Source of the DNA: Tiliqua scincoides
Taxonomy: Eukaryota; Chordata; Lepidosauria; Squamata; Scincidae
Assembly: GCF_035046505.1 (NCBI RefSeq)
Contig: NC_089821.1
Coordinates: 178,964,031 to 179,028,030 of the forward strand
Reading direction: 5' to 3'
DNA: 64,000 nt
Shown: in pieces, positions 1 to 10,500 of the stretch
Layout of the letters: every line of letters starts with the position of its first letter
Position numbering within the stretch: the first letter of the stretch is position 1
Made by a program: the position numbers and the translations under genes
The notes under the pieces: generated by a model
Databases searched by the model: none
What the model was told of the DNA's origin: nothing
Seen by the model: only the letters and a program-made list of their open reading frames with translations

Positions 1-372
1 CCCCCTTCAACCTTGAAGAGCACCCCATCTGACTGTGAGATCCTTTAGAACAGGGAGCTGTCTTTTCATTCCTTTTGCTGTGTAAACTACTCTCAGGACT
101 GTTTTGTCAAAAAGAATATAAACATTCTTAATAGTCATGGCTGTGCTTCTTGTGTTCTATTTTCTGCTTCTCTTAATATTCTTTTTCCCCTTCTCACTTC
201 TTTTCACACTTAAAACTTATTCTGCTTTTCTGCAGCATTTACCATATGGAGTTCTTAAATATTGCTATGAAAAATTATTTTGTATCAAGTGAAACTGAAA
301 GCATATACCATAGTTATCCTTAGATCTACTACTTATCTCACCTATACAGCTTGGGTAACCCTGATTGCTGAC

Positions 373-556
373 TAGGGGCCTAATCCTATCCAGTTTTCAA
401 GGGCTGGTGCAGCAGTGCCAATGGGGCATGCACTGCATCTTGTGGTGGGGCAGCAGTCACAGAGGCCTCCTTAAGGTATGGGAACATTTGTTCCCTTACC
501 CTGGGCTGCATTGTGGCTGCACCAGGGCTGGAAAATTGGATAGGATTGGGCCCTAG
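373..556. mobile_element. palindromic MITE with TAG flanks (PIF/Harbinger-like)
   Basis: The two ends are inverted copies: the left end reads GGGCCTAATCCTATCC and the right end reads GGATAGGATTGGGCCC. TAG stands on both sides, fitting a 3-bp target duplication. The interior carries the CATGCACTGCATC and GAGGCCTCC motifs found in at least eight other copies in this window. There is no coding capacity. The 3-bp duplication suggests the PIF/Harbinger superfamily, which is inference. Confidence 0.75.
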
Positions 557-937
557 GTGTGTTTGCTATATCCTTGAGTGTTCCACCCATAATTTTTCAC
601 TCAAATTACCAACTTCAAACATCCATGACTCCTTGTAGACATTTCTTTCTGATCACCTTCCACAGAAGTTATGAACAACATTGATCTAGTTTCACACCAA
701 GAACATGTTCTTACCTGATTACTGCTTTTCTTCTGGTGTCTGGGTCCTCTGATCATTTTGAGCTTTGATGTACCTTGGCCCACAAGGAGGCCTGATCTGA
801 CTTGATACACAATGGGTTGGCAGTTTCACTCCACCAGCAAGAACCCACCAGTGGAAATTCCAAAGCTGTGAAAGTTCAAAACCATATTGCAATACAAACA
901 CTTGGGGGGAAAAAATCCCACATTGTAGAGAGAAGAT

Positions 938-1290
938 AGCAGTGTCCAGTGACATGACTAGGGTTTGCGTTTGGTACAGGAGGCCAGCGCATCACTTCAG
1001 TGATGAACCTCCTCCCATGTAGCGGGTGGTGGGCATGGTGATGTAACCCTGCTGGTTTTTTGGCTATAACTTTTGATAGAATAGAGATATTTCAACATGG
1101 TTTGTTTCACTGCATTCTGCATGAAGTTACATATCGAATGATATATAACATGATGGTATTATTCAAAAGTACCAAGATTTTTCAAATTTTGACCAGTAAT
1201 GGTGTCACCTCTGCCACGTGCACATTACCTGGTGTGGCCCACACTCCCTGCAACCTCCTAGTGGTGCTACTGGCAGTGTCTGCTACAAGA
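938..1290. mobile_element. possible non-autonomous DNA transposon
   Basis: The left end (CAGTGTCCAGTGACATGACT) and the inverted right end share a loose pattern of CACTG, CAGT and ACTAGG blocks, like degenerate terminal inverted repeats. I could not read a target duplication. It could also be unrelated spacer. Confidence 0.3.
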
Positions 1291-1607
1291 GATCACTTTT
1301 CTGAAGATTTTGTATGCAAGTGCAGGTTTTCTTGTGAGTGACTGTGTGCATGTTTATTTGCATCCCTCAAAGATTGCATGTCACATGCACTGCATTTACA
1401 CATTACTTTATTACTAATAAATAATCATGTATACACTGTACACAGTTTTCATGTGTACTAAACATAACTTATGAATCAGGCTAATGTATGGACATGTTCC
1501 AGGAAAAATTAGTCAATTCAATGTCCAATTCCATTGTTTTCAACAGGACTTGGTCACAGCTAGGTTGTGTCCTATAAGGTGAAGCAGTGATGACAACTGG
1601 CTAGATG

Positions 1608-1850
1608 GCTGTAAAAGAAAGTTAGATAAATTCATGGAGGAAAGGTTTATCAGCAACTATTAGTTATGATAGTTTGGTGGAACTCCAGGTCCAGACACAG
1701 TATGCCAGTGAATATTGGGAGCCAGAGGAGACTTCCTGAATGCATGAGTTTTCTTTATTTCCAGTTTGTGGGCTTCCTGAATGCATCTGGCTGGCCAGTG
1801 GCCACTGTGGCAGGATTATATAGATCTTGGGTTTGATCTGACAAGGCTTT
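1608..1850 (+). mobile_element. CR1-type LINE 3' end, degraded
   Basis: The stretch starts with AGATAAATTCATGGAGGAAA and continues through motifs resembling ATGCATCTGGCTGGCCAGTG and TTGGGTTTGATCTGACAAGG, the usual order in a common sauropsid CR1-like 3' region. The phrase CTTCCTGAATGCAT occurs twice about 45 bp apart, so there is an internal duplication. The same family lies in reverse orientation at 58114-59713. Confidence 0.5.
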
Positions 1851-2916
1851 TCTTAAGTTATTAAAGCAGAATTAAAACTTTTTTCCCCAGGAGTCCATAT
1901 TTTGACATATTCACATAGCTTTAAAAAAAATGTTCAAATAACTAAATAGAAAGGAAAACAATTATCTAACTTTCCAAAAAACAATAAGCCTCTACATGCA
2001 AGCTTGCACATGAAAGATGTGTAACACAGGAGAGAGACTTCAGACTGAGTCACAAAAGAGCCACCACAACAATTATTTACTGACTGTCTGATTTCACTGC
2101 CAATGATGTGTTTTTGCTTAATTCCTTTCTGACTCACTCGCAATTACACAACTGGGGTCCTTACACTTAGATAGATCATACTTGATAACAAAAAGTAAAA
2201 GCATGATAAAAGTAGTTGAAACAGCATGAGAATACTGCCTACCTCTTCATGTTTTCACAATTGCTCAGTTTCATAGTTTATGAAAAACTTTATTGGCCAT
2301 AGATCTATTGCAAAAGAAAAGCACTTTAAGCAAGAACTTGTTACTCTCCTTCCATGGAGTGCACAAAACAGAACTCAAGCTATACTTAGATGAATTTTAT
2401 GGATATAAAAACTCAACAGTGACATCATGTGGCAACATTTCAACTGATTGTTACAAAGGGAAAATGGTGTATAGACCTAGACCTAGCTCTGTACATCCTT
2501 TGCTCTCATAAAGAACTTTACAGATATAGACTAGCAGGGTTCACATTAGGGTCCTCCAGGCCTTGATGCAGGGTTTGGTTCAGGCCCCAGTTTACTTTGG
2601 GCTGGAGCATGGCAAAGGACAGGCATGGTTCCTTTCCCTCTTACTCTTCCCACCTGAATGCATACATGCCACCAGCTGGCCCAGTATTGAGGAGGGGAGT
2701 ACCTGGGCAATCTTCCTCCTGTCTCCCCTCCCAAAGGCAATAAGAATAGCTCCTGGAATCCCTAAAGACGCAGTATGGGGGCAGTTTGGGCATTAGGAAC
2801 TGATGGACTTGCAGCAGCCTAAAAGTTTGCTTATGAAAATGTAAAGTTGCACATAGAGTTAAGAAAATTTAGTCACCATGCAAATCATACACAGAGTCAA
2901 GAGACTGTAGTGCAGA

Positions 2917-3060
2917 GGTGGACAACCTATGTCACAGGTGCCACTTAGTGGAACGTGGAGGTGTGTGGAGTGGTACACAGGATACCAGGGAACTTTTAAA
3001 AGCCCTGTAAAAAGTTTTGCCCCCAAACTGCACCATTGCACACTCTTTGAAGGCGCAATG
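2917..3060. mobile_element. hAT-like element, one end only
   Basis: CAGAGGTGGACAACCTATGTC resembles the 5' terminus of sauropsid hAT elements. No matching inverted end or target duplication was found, so this is either truncated or chance similarity. Confidence 0.3.
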
Positions 3061-3142
3061 AGGATAGGGTTACAACTGGCTACTCTTTAGCCTGCAGCTT
3101 GAGCCAGGAGCATTGTGTTTAAAGCCTTCTCATCCTCTACCG

Positions 3143-3527
3143 CAGTGGTTGCCAAAATTTTTAGCAACAGGATCCACTTAAAATGACACTGTATTGGGAT
3201 CCACCTAGGTTTACAAGACTTTTTAAAAAAGGAGATCTAGAAAGAAATTTATTGACAAGAAATACCCCCCCCCCAAAAAAATGCTCAAACATTTCTTTTC
3301 CTATATTTACACATACTTGCAAAAAGCAGGAACTCAGTTTGCAAGGAGCTGAGCTCTTAAGCAGGGCAACTAGCAGCTATCTGATTTTTGAATAGCCTCA
3401 GGGCTTGATGCACTTAGTTATCTGATCTTGCCATTACCCATTTTCAGACTCTACTCAGCCGCTATGGGACCACCAAAAATCAGGTTGCAAACCCTCAGTG
3501 GGTCCTGACCCAGTTTGGGAACTACTG
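3143..3527. mobile_element. hAT-type non-autonomous element with 8-bp TSD
   Basis: The ends are CAGTGGTTGCCAAAAT on the left and TTTGGGAACTACTG on the right, which are imperfect inverted copies. The flanks CTCTACCG (3135-3142) and CTCTACTG (3528-3535) match at 7 of 8 bases, the 8-bp duplication expected of hAT transposition. No transposase is present. Confidence 0.8.
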
Positions 3528-4549
3528 CTCTACTGCATCAGACTGATACAGTCTCTCTGTACTCCTTACCAAAAACCACATTTCTTTGGGGAGACACATT
3601 CCATTAGCACCCAACCACCCATTAAGCTCATTCTAGCTTTATATGGTGAATGTGAAGCAGAGACTAGGTCAGCTTGTCTCTGATGCTGGCGGGATCCCAG
3701 GCTGTTAAGCCATCAGTCCTTCCTGAGAGGTAGAACTGAAAAAGCAAGAGGACCCACTGGAAAACCACTAGTTTGCAATAAATACTTAGAAGAGACAGTA
3801 ATTGATTCAAGGAAGGGTTTTTTTGATTGGTCAGCCTCCACCTGCATCTGCATCTCACTGATGTATTTGATTAGCTATATTTGTTTTCAGTCTAAACAGC
3901 AAAAGTTCTATTTTTATATTATCTCCTAATATTTCTGAATGGATGAGAATCATAGTCAGTTAGTTTCACTTTTTCATGTAATAAAACACTTAACGAATGC
4001 ATTTACATTCTTTCAACTCTTTGTATACATGACAAATCTATCATGTTCCAGGACTTGTCATGTGTTTAACACATAGCATATTCACTGGAGCTTAGTCGGC
4101 CATCTTCCAACTTCTCCTTAACACATAGCATACCGGTGACCGATGTCAAAATATGTGTAGTTCCACAGGGATCCTAAGGCAAGTGCTGTTTGCCTAATGG
4201 AAAGGAAAAACAGGTATCTACTTACTCACCAAAGAAATGTGGCAGGCATCCATTAGGATTGTGTCATGCAGTGCAGAAATACCATACTAATTTTCTTAGC
4301 TGCCATTGCATCAACAGAGAGACAATCAAGCTCTTCCAGGTAGTCAGAGGCCTATTTCTTCTGTCCCCCCACCATAGTGGGGAGGGAAACAATTCAGTGC
4401 CTCACTGTGACTAGTTTGTAAAACATTTTGCTGTTAACATTGGTCTCATCTACCAGAGCAGTCTCCATATTAAGTTTCCATCAATGAACCTCAGCTCTGT
4501 TGGTCAGATTGTTATAGATTTTTTTCACCTTGGACAGCCTTAGAATGTA

Positions 4550-6070
4550 AACAGGGCCCTTTCAAGCCCTGAGGCCATCAGCTTGATCCTTGCCTTGTTT
4601 GGTTTATTAGTTCTGTCTGGAGAGGAATGGCCAATAGGGAGGGTGTAGTTAATTCATCATTGAAGGAAAGGGTATTGCTGACACTATTTAAAGTAAACTG
4701 TAGTTTGATCCCTCTTGAAAAAGTCCTCCCTGGATCCCACTGTATTGGACAGTTTCTACCCAATCTCAAATATCGTATTTCTAAGCAAAGTGATTGGTGG
4801 GTAGCGGTGTCTCAGCCCCAGGATTTCCTGGTGAAAGCAATTATCTGGCGCTCTTTCCATAAGGCTTCAAGCCTACTTTGGGACTTGACAGGATGGATTG
4901 GTCCTGCTGGACCTCTTAGCAGCATCAACCACTGTGTTCTTCTGTATCATCTGATTGGACTAGGGCTTGCAAGTAGTTTTTGGAGGCTCCAGTAAATTTT
5001 GGATAGGTCCCAGAAAGGAGTACTGGGGAACTCCTATTCTTTGGCCTGCTCTTTGATGTGCCACAGGGTTTCATTGTGTCTTCTCACCATAATTAAATAT
5101 CTACTTGAAACTGCAGAAGAGATAATTCAGTGATTTGGAAGTCGGGGTTACCAATATGCAGATGACACCCAGTTCTACTTCTGAAGTCTGTCAAATGGCA
5201 GGGCAGCTATAGAATATCTAGATCACTGCTTGAGATCACTGAGGGACTGGAGGAAGTCAAACAAGTTTAAATTAAATCCAGACAAAACAGATTTTAGTCC
5301 AGATACCTGCAATGGATATTGGATCAAGAACCTGTTCTGGACAAGGTTGCAGACACTCTGCAGGAGCATGTCTACAGTATAGGGGTCTTTCTGAACTTTT
5401 TGCTGCTTTTGGATTGCCAGGTAGCAGTGTCGGCCAGGGACACTTTGCAAACCTTAGCCTCATGCACTAGTTGCAATGATACTGGAATCAATCACACATG
5501 AGTAGTGTAGTCCATGCACTGGTGATGTCATGACTACTGTAAAGCACTTTATGTGGGGCTGCTTATGAAGACCATTCCAAAACTGCCATTAGTGTAGAAG
5601 ACGCAGCCTATGTGGGCGTGGGCGTGAGCGCTAGGTGGTTTGACTCCAGCTGGCCACTGTTCCTTTGAATGCAACGGCAGCCAGTTTGTTTCTAGGCATG
5701 ATTCAAGGCACTGCTTAAAGCCCTTCATGGCCTATGGCTAGGTTAGCTGAATGACTTTCTCCTCGCATAAGGAAGAGCCTATCTCCAAGGTCATCAGGGG
5801 ACCCTCCTGGGTGTGCTGCCATTATCCCAGGTGCAGTTAGTGGCAACAAGCAGAAAGGCTTTCTCTGCATAGCACCATAGGTATGAATCTACCTCCCTGT
5901 TAGCCTCTGAGCAGGGACTTAAGGCTAAGTTCCACAGCCTTTTCACAAAGATGATTTACTGCTTTTGGCTGCTACTTTTTAAAATTTTATATCTGTATAT
6001 TATTGTACTATAAAATTGCTGATAGTGAGCTCAGGTTTTTAGTATAAAAGGAGAAGACAAAGTGTTTTGA
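4550..6070 (+). mobile_element. LINE-2 (L2) fragment with reverse transcriptase remnants
   Basis: Translated pieces of an L2 reverse transcriptase follow one another in the plus direction: a block around 4700-4780 ending QFLPNLKYRISKQ; the equivalent of the LLDLSAAFDTVDH motif near 4905-4935; a GVPQGS-like block near 5050; the catalytic QYADDTQFYF at about 5152-5182; and KFKLNPDKTDF at about 5262-5295. The frames shift and carry stops, so it is dead. The 3' part runs into an AT-rich tail near 6050. This is an ordinary LINE, not a host gene. Confidence 0.85.
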
Positions 6071-6397
6071 AATAAATATTAATATCTATATACCTCTTTT
6101 CAACAAAAAAAATCTCAAAGTGGTTTACATAGGACAAATGAAAACCTACACACACCCTTGTGTGTTGGATTATAGATCCTATACAATAATCTTTCATGCT
6201 GTAGCAGGAGAATCTGCCAAACAGAAGCCATTTCTAGCTTTATAATATGCACTGTGGCATTTCCACATTTCAGTTCCTGTAGAGGGAGAATTCACAATTA
6301 TATGGATATACCTTGAACCAAGAGGAGCTGCTCATATATGATGCCTCTGCCTACTTTCAGTAGCTTTGCACTTGCTAATATATGAAGGGCAAGAATA

Positions 6398-6835
6398 GGG
6401 CTTCCTAAACTAGGGCATTACGATGCCCCAGCCTGAGGGCCCTAGTCTCTGCCCCCTTAAGGGGCGGGGGCAAGGCAGCAACTGGCATTTACTCACCAGT
6501 CCCTGCAGCAGCCTCCCAGCCCTCCCACTGCAGGGCTCCCCAGTTTTCAGAAAGTGATAGCGGAGTGATCACACTCCACTTCCAGTTTTGCGGAGGTGGA
6601 GCACAATCACTTCGCTTTTACTTTCTGAAGGCTGGGGAGCCCCGAGGACTGTCGCGCAGGGCTCCCAGCACCCCCAGGAGGCTGCTGCAAGAACTGATGC
6701 CAGTCCCTGCAGCCCCCTTAGCGACACAATCCTGGGGATCGCATTGCTACCTTACCCACGCCCCAGCTGCCTTCCCCACTCCCACACAATAACTTTCTGT
6801 GGTCCTCAAACTCCCTGAGAGTTTGAGAACCGCAG
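6398..6835. mobile_element. hAT-like element, GC-rich
   Basis: The left part (GGGCTTCCTAAACTAGGGCA) and the inverted right part (GTTTGAGAACCGCAGGGCT) resemble the 'fallen-apart' hAT termini seen elsewhere in the window. The interior is GC-rich, with internal inverted sequence around AGTGATAGCGGAGTGATCAC. The target duplication is not clear. Confidence 0.5.
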
Positions 6836-6964
6836 GGCTAGATGTGAAACAGGATTCTGCACAACAGTCAGATGAATTGTTTTTGCATTTGTGTTAGGAT
6901 ATTTACACAATCCATTCAGAGTTATTTTTAAAGCTTATAAACTATTACCTTATAAACTAGTACC

Positions 6965-7203
6965 TCTGCTAACTGAGTAAGAGGCACTTTTTTTCAAGTG
7001 GGTGCTCCTCTTTTTTAGCAGGGGGAGAGTAACTGGCCCTCCTCACCCCAGCAGTGTCTTTTCTAGTAGCTGTCTGCTGGTGTTTTGCAACTTTTTAGAT
7101 TGTGAGCCCTTTTGGGACAGGGAGCCGTTACTTGTTTGATTATTCTCTGTAAACCGCTTTGTGAACTTTTGTTGAAAAGCGGTATATAAATACTGTTAAT
7201 ATT
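6965..7203 (+). mobile_element. LINE/SINE 3' tail, L2-like
   Basis: It contains GATTGTGAGCCCTTTTGGGA followed by GTAAACCGCTTTGTGAAC and GCGGTATATAAATACTG, the conserved 3' tail of an L2-related retroposon. Reverse-orientation copies with the same body lie at 11349-11535 and 31030-31290. Confidence 0.75.
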
Positions 7204-7358
7204 AAGAAAAATTAATATTTTTTCTGTAGGTTCCACTTCCTATTAGTCATAGTTGGAATAAAACTGTAGACTTGAGTAAGCATTAATATTCACTCTTTTA
7301 ATAGATTGGAGCATATCTGATATACTTTCATACCACCAGACAACAGTGTAAAAGCTGC

Positions 7359-7364
7359 TTTATT
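7359..7364 (-). terminator. COX7A2: poly(A) signal of COX7A2
   Basis: The minus strand reads AATAAA here, 141 bases below the COX7A2 stop codon. That gives a 3' UTR of about 160 bases, a normal length for this small nuclear gene. Cleavage would be expected near 7335-7345. It is the first AATAAA below the stop. Confidence 0.75.
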
Positions 7365-7504
7365 CACTGCAGTATACAACATTCAACTCAATAAATATTG
7401 TTCCCAAACATAGTCATTTATGACAAGGACAAGACAGGTCCCTGAAGAGTGTAATGGAATGGAACGGAGTGATGCTACTCCTAGATGCATTCTGTAAACT
7501 AGAG

Positions 7505-7563
7505 TCATTTCTGTTTCTTGGGCATAGCAGCCATGAAGAGCACATAAAGGACATAGCCTACTC
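7505..7563 (-). CDS. COX7A2: COX7A2 coding exon 4
   Basis: It encodes residues 65 (split Gly) to 83, VGYVLYVLFMAAMPKKQK, then TGA. The acceptor is CAG just above 7563. This exon carries the second half of the membrane helix and the short basic tail. Confidence 0.95.
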
Positions 7564-10500
7564 CTGCATAGAGACAAATGCACAACATTAGGACAGATTA
7601 AGCACACTTGCTTTATACAACTACAAGTTCTTATTAGCACAACCTCTCCTACAAAAGAGATATATCACAACCTCTCCTACAAAAGAGATATATGTTGTGG
7701 TCTTAAGCCATTTCTGCCCAACACTGCATATGTGCAACAGGAATCAAATGTGTACACCTGTGGGCTGGGCAGAAATGGATTAAATTGCTTCAGACGTATT
7801 AAGACTCATCTTCAAAGTGGAGGTACCAACTCTTCTTAAAAGGAGTTAAAGAGAAAGCCTTAAGCTTGCCTCCAAGCTTGCCTTCCCATATGTTGAAGAT
7901 CAGAGAAGCAGATTCACTTAGCACAACACTACAAAAACTTCAGAAGGTGAAAACTGAATTCAAATGGCAAGTCTAACTCATACAGCTAGTTATACTGTAA
8001 AGATTATCCTTCCAAATCTTACTGCTTTCAAAAATTCCATAACAAAGCTCCCAAAATTACAATTCCTAGCAGCTCTATTTTTTCCTTTAACTTCAAGGAT
8101 GTTTTCTGCAAGCAATTTTTAAAATTAAACTATCTCAAAGCTACAAGAAATTGTATCAAAAAGCTAAATTAAACAGGCACAGTGAAGAGGGCCTATAAGC
8201 ACATATGCCTGAAAACCCCAATGAATTATAAAAATTCCTATCAGTTTTTACCTACAAAATAAAAAGAGGCTTTGGGATCACTTTGTGGTGCAGTCTGTAC
8301 AGATCCAAGTGCTCTCCACAAGAGAAACCAAAAGTATAAGAAAGCATAGCACATCTCCAGAACATTATTTTAAAAACTGAATGGGAAGAAGTGGAGACAA
8401 CAAATACTCAAAGGACTGAATATGGTAGAAGTTATGAATGCTTCACACATAACTGATAAAGGCTGCTACTTACAAGTATATCATATCAGATGAGCTTTTT
8501 AAGAGATAAAAATGATAAACACAAAATATAAACTAAGGACACAATCCTTATCTGTTCTTCAGCTGGCACAAGTCTCTAGCACCAGCAAAAAAGTGTTGCA
8601 AACATGCCAAAAAGCATATTTGTATCTCCCTGTCAGCTGGGCAGGCCAGTACAAGGAAGTGCGCCAGCCTCCCCACGTCGAATAAGTTTGTGCTAGCCAA
8701 GGGTGGCCAGCACGAAAGGGGGAGTTGGAAAAGGTGGCAGAAGGACGGAACAGGGGTGTTTTTAGACAGGGAGAGGGCAGGGGAGGGTTAGCCAGAGGCC
8801 AGACCAGGCATAGGAGAGGGGTGGGACCGGCCTTGGAAACTTAAGCTGGATCCTAACCCCTATTCCTGGTCCAGTCAGTCTTATATGGGCTGCTCAGATT
8901 TGCGTCAGCAAATTCGCTAGCACAAATCCGAGTAGCCCCATTGGGGTGGCTGGTGTGCAACACGGAGTAAGAGGTAAATATCCCTTCAATCCGAGTTGCA
9001 CCACAGCCGCCTCCTAACTTGTGCTAGATACAGCACAGGCTAGGACTGGGCTGTAAGTTAAGTAAAGACACCAGAGAACTTAGAAGTCTTAGATTCATAC
9101 GTGGAGAGTGTGGGTAGATTCTCTCAAAAACACCTACTAGACAAGAATATGATTGCTCAGCTCCTGCTTTCTATTTTCTTACCGAAAACGGAAAGACCCA
9201 TGGTTAAGCGATACAGCAGTGCATCAGTTGTTCCACCTTTGAGGTACACTGGAATGCCATTATCTTCCTAAAAGCAAAAATAAATACAGAATACCTTGCG
9301 TTAAGTTCGGACTAACATTTCTATTAGGTAAGGATTGTTCCCAACCATTCTGAAAAATAATCAAAGTCTGTTCAGCTATGGTTACAATTTTACAAAACTA
9401 AATGTTGATCAGTCTTTCCACAGTTTACAACAAAGATAACAAAAAGGTGTTTAAAGTTATTTGACCTAACATTATGCTTTAAAACAGTTCCTTGAAAATC
9501 ACCCTTAATCAGGAAGTTCACAGATATTGAAGCATTGCTATGTGGTAAGCATATTACCATGTTATAAATTCAGATACCTGCTCAACTCTGCACATTCTAA
9601 CAAGAGGTTACTTTAGCGTATCACATGGAAAAAGCGCCGATCGACTGGTAAAATATTAACTGACCATAATCTACTAACTCATAAAATATTGTTAAATATT
9701 CCATGAGGTAAAAAATGAGCTTATGTAAACAGAAATGTATCTTCTATTACATATATTGGGTGACCTGATAATGGCAGGAATGAGGGGTTTTTCTTCCTCA
9801 GCCCTGCAGGCATCTAGGTCACTCACATTCCCCTAATTTAGGAATAGGGTCCCCATGCACTTCCTCCAGAAAATTCCCACTGCTTTCTCTTTCCAATTAA
9901 GCCACATTTCCTAGCTTTTTGGGCAATTTGCATATCTGTTGGCATCTCTGAAAAGAAATGCAATATTAAAGAGAAAGCACAAAGTTCATATCAGCATGGG
10001 GGCACATGTCTAGGGCTGCCAGGCAGCCAGAATTTACACAGGAGGGGGGTGGTGAGCAGAGCATCAACTACATTTGTCATGAGCACTGTGAAGCCTTTGT
10101 ACTATGAATGCAAATACACACATGCTGTGCTCCTCCTTATAGCCCCATGCCCCTAATCAAGTGCCCATGGAAGTGGTACTATTTTGTGGAGTGCAGTAAG
10201 CAAAATCTGCAGGGCCGCTAACACCCTATGTGGACAGACTGAGGGCCTAGCATAGGACACCAGATTCCACAGTCTCCAGATAAAGAAGCTTTCCTTTCAC
10301 AAAGGAAATGCACTATTTTCCCTAGTTGAGGGTTAATAGTTGAAAAGATTATTTTCTCCTTACAAAAGGAATTTGGCACAGATACAGAGGCAATCAGCCT
10401 TATAAACCAGAATGTTTGGAAGCAAGAGATGGTTACATAGTTTACCAGAGCAGGAGTCAGGACTACAATCAAATCCACTGCATTACAATCAAATCCATTC

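Larger units (their letters stand above)
1..7358. other. intergenic region downstream of COX7A2
   Basis: I see no host coding exon here. Bases 1-372 and 557-930 hold nothing I recognise. The rest is AT-rich spacer with repeats listed separately: a TAG-flanked palindromic element, a CR1-type piece, hAT-like elements, a LINE-2 fragment and a LINE/SINE tail. Stretches 1850-2900, 3530-4540 and 6080-6390 show no clear repeat or gene. In human the next gene on this side is COL12A1 (from memory); no exon or CpG island of it is visible. Confidence 0.7.
7564..9182 (-). other. COX7A2: COX7A2 intron 3
   Basis: The donor is GTAAG at 9182 and the acceptor AG at 7565-7564. It contains a 28-bp tandem duplication (7638-7693) and a TAA-flanked palindromic transposon (8534-9056). 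The remainder, 7700-8530, shows no recognisable element. Confidence 0.85.

Noticed and set aside
4627-4995. 122-codon plus-strand frame that might be a gene
   Set aside because: It is part of the LINE-2 reverse transcriptase remnant.
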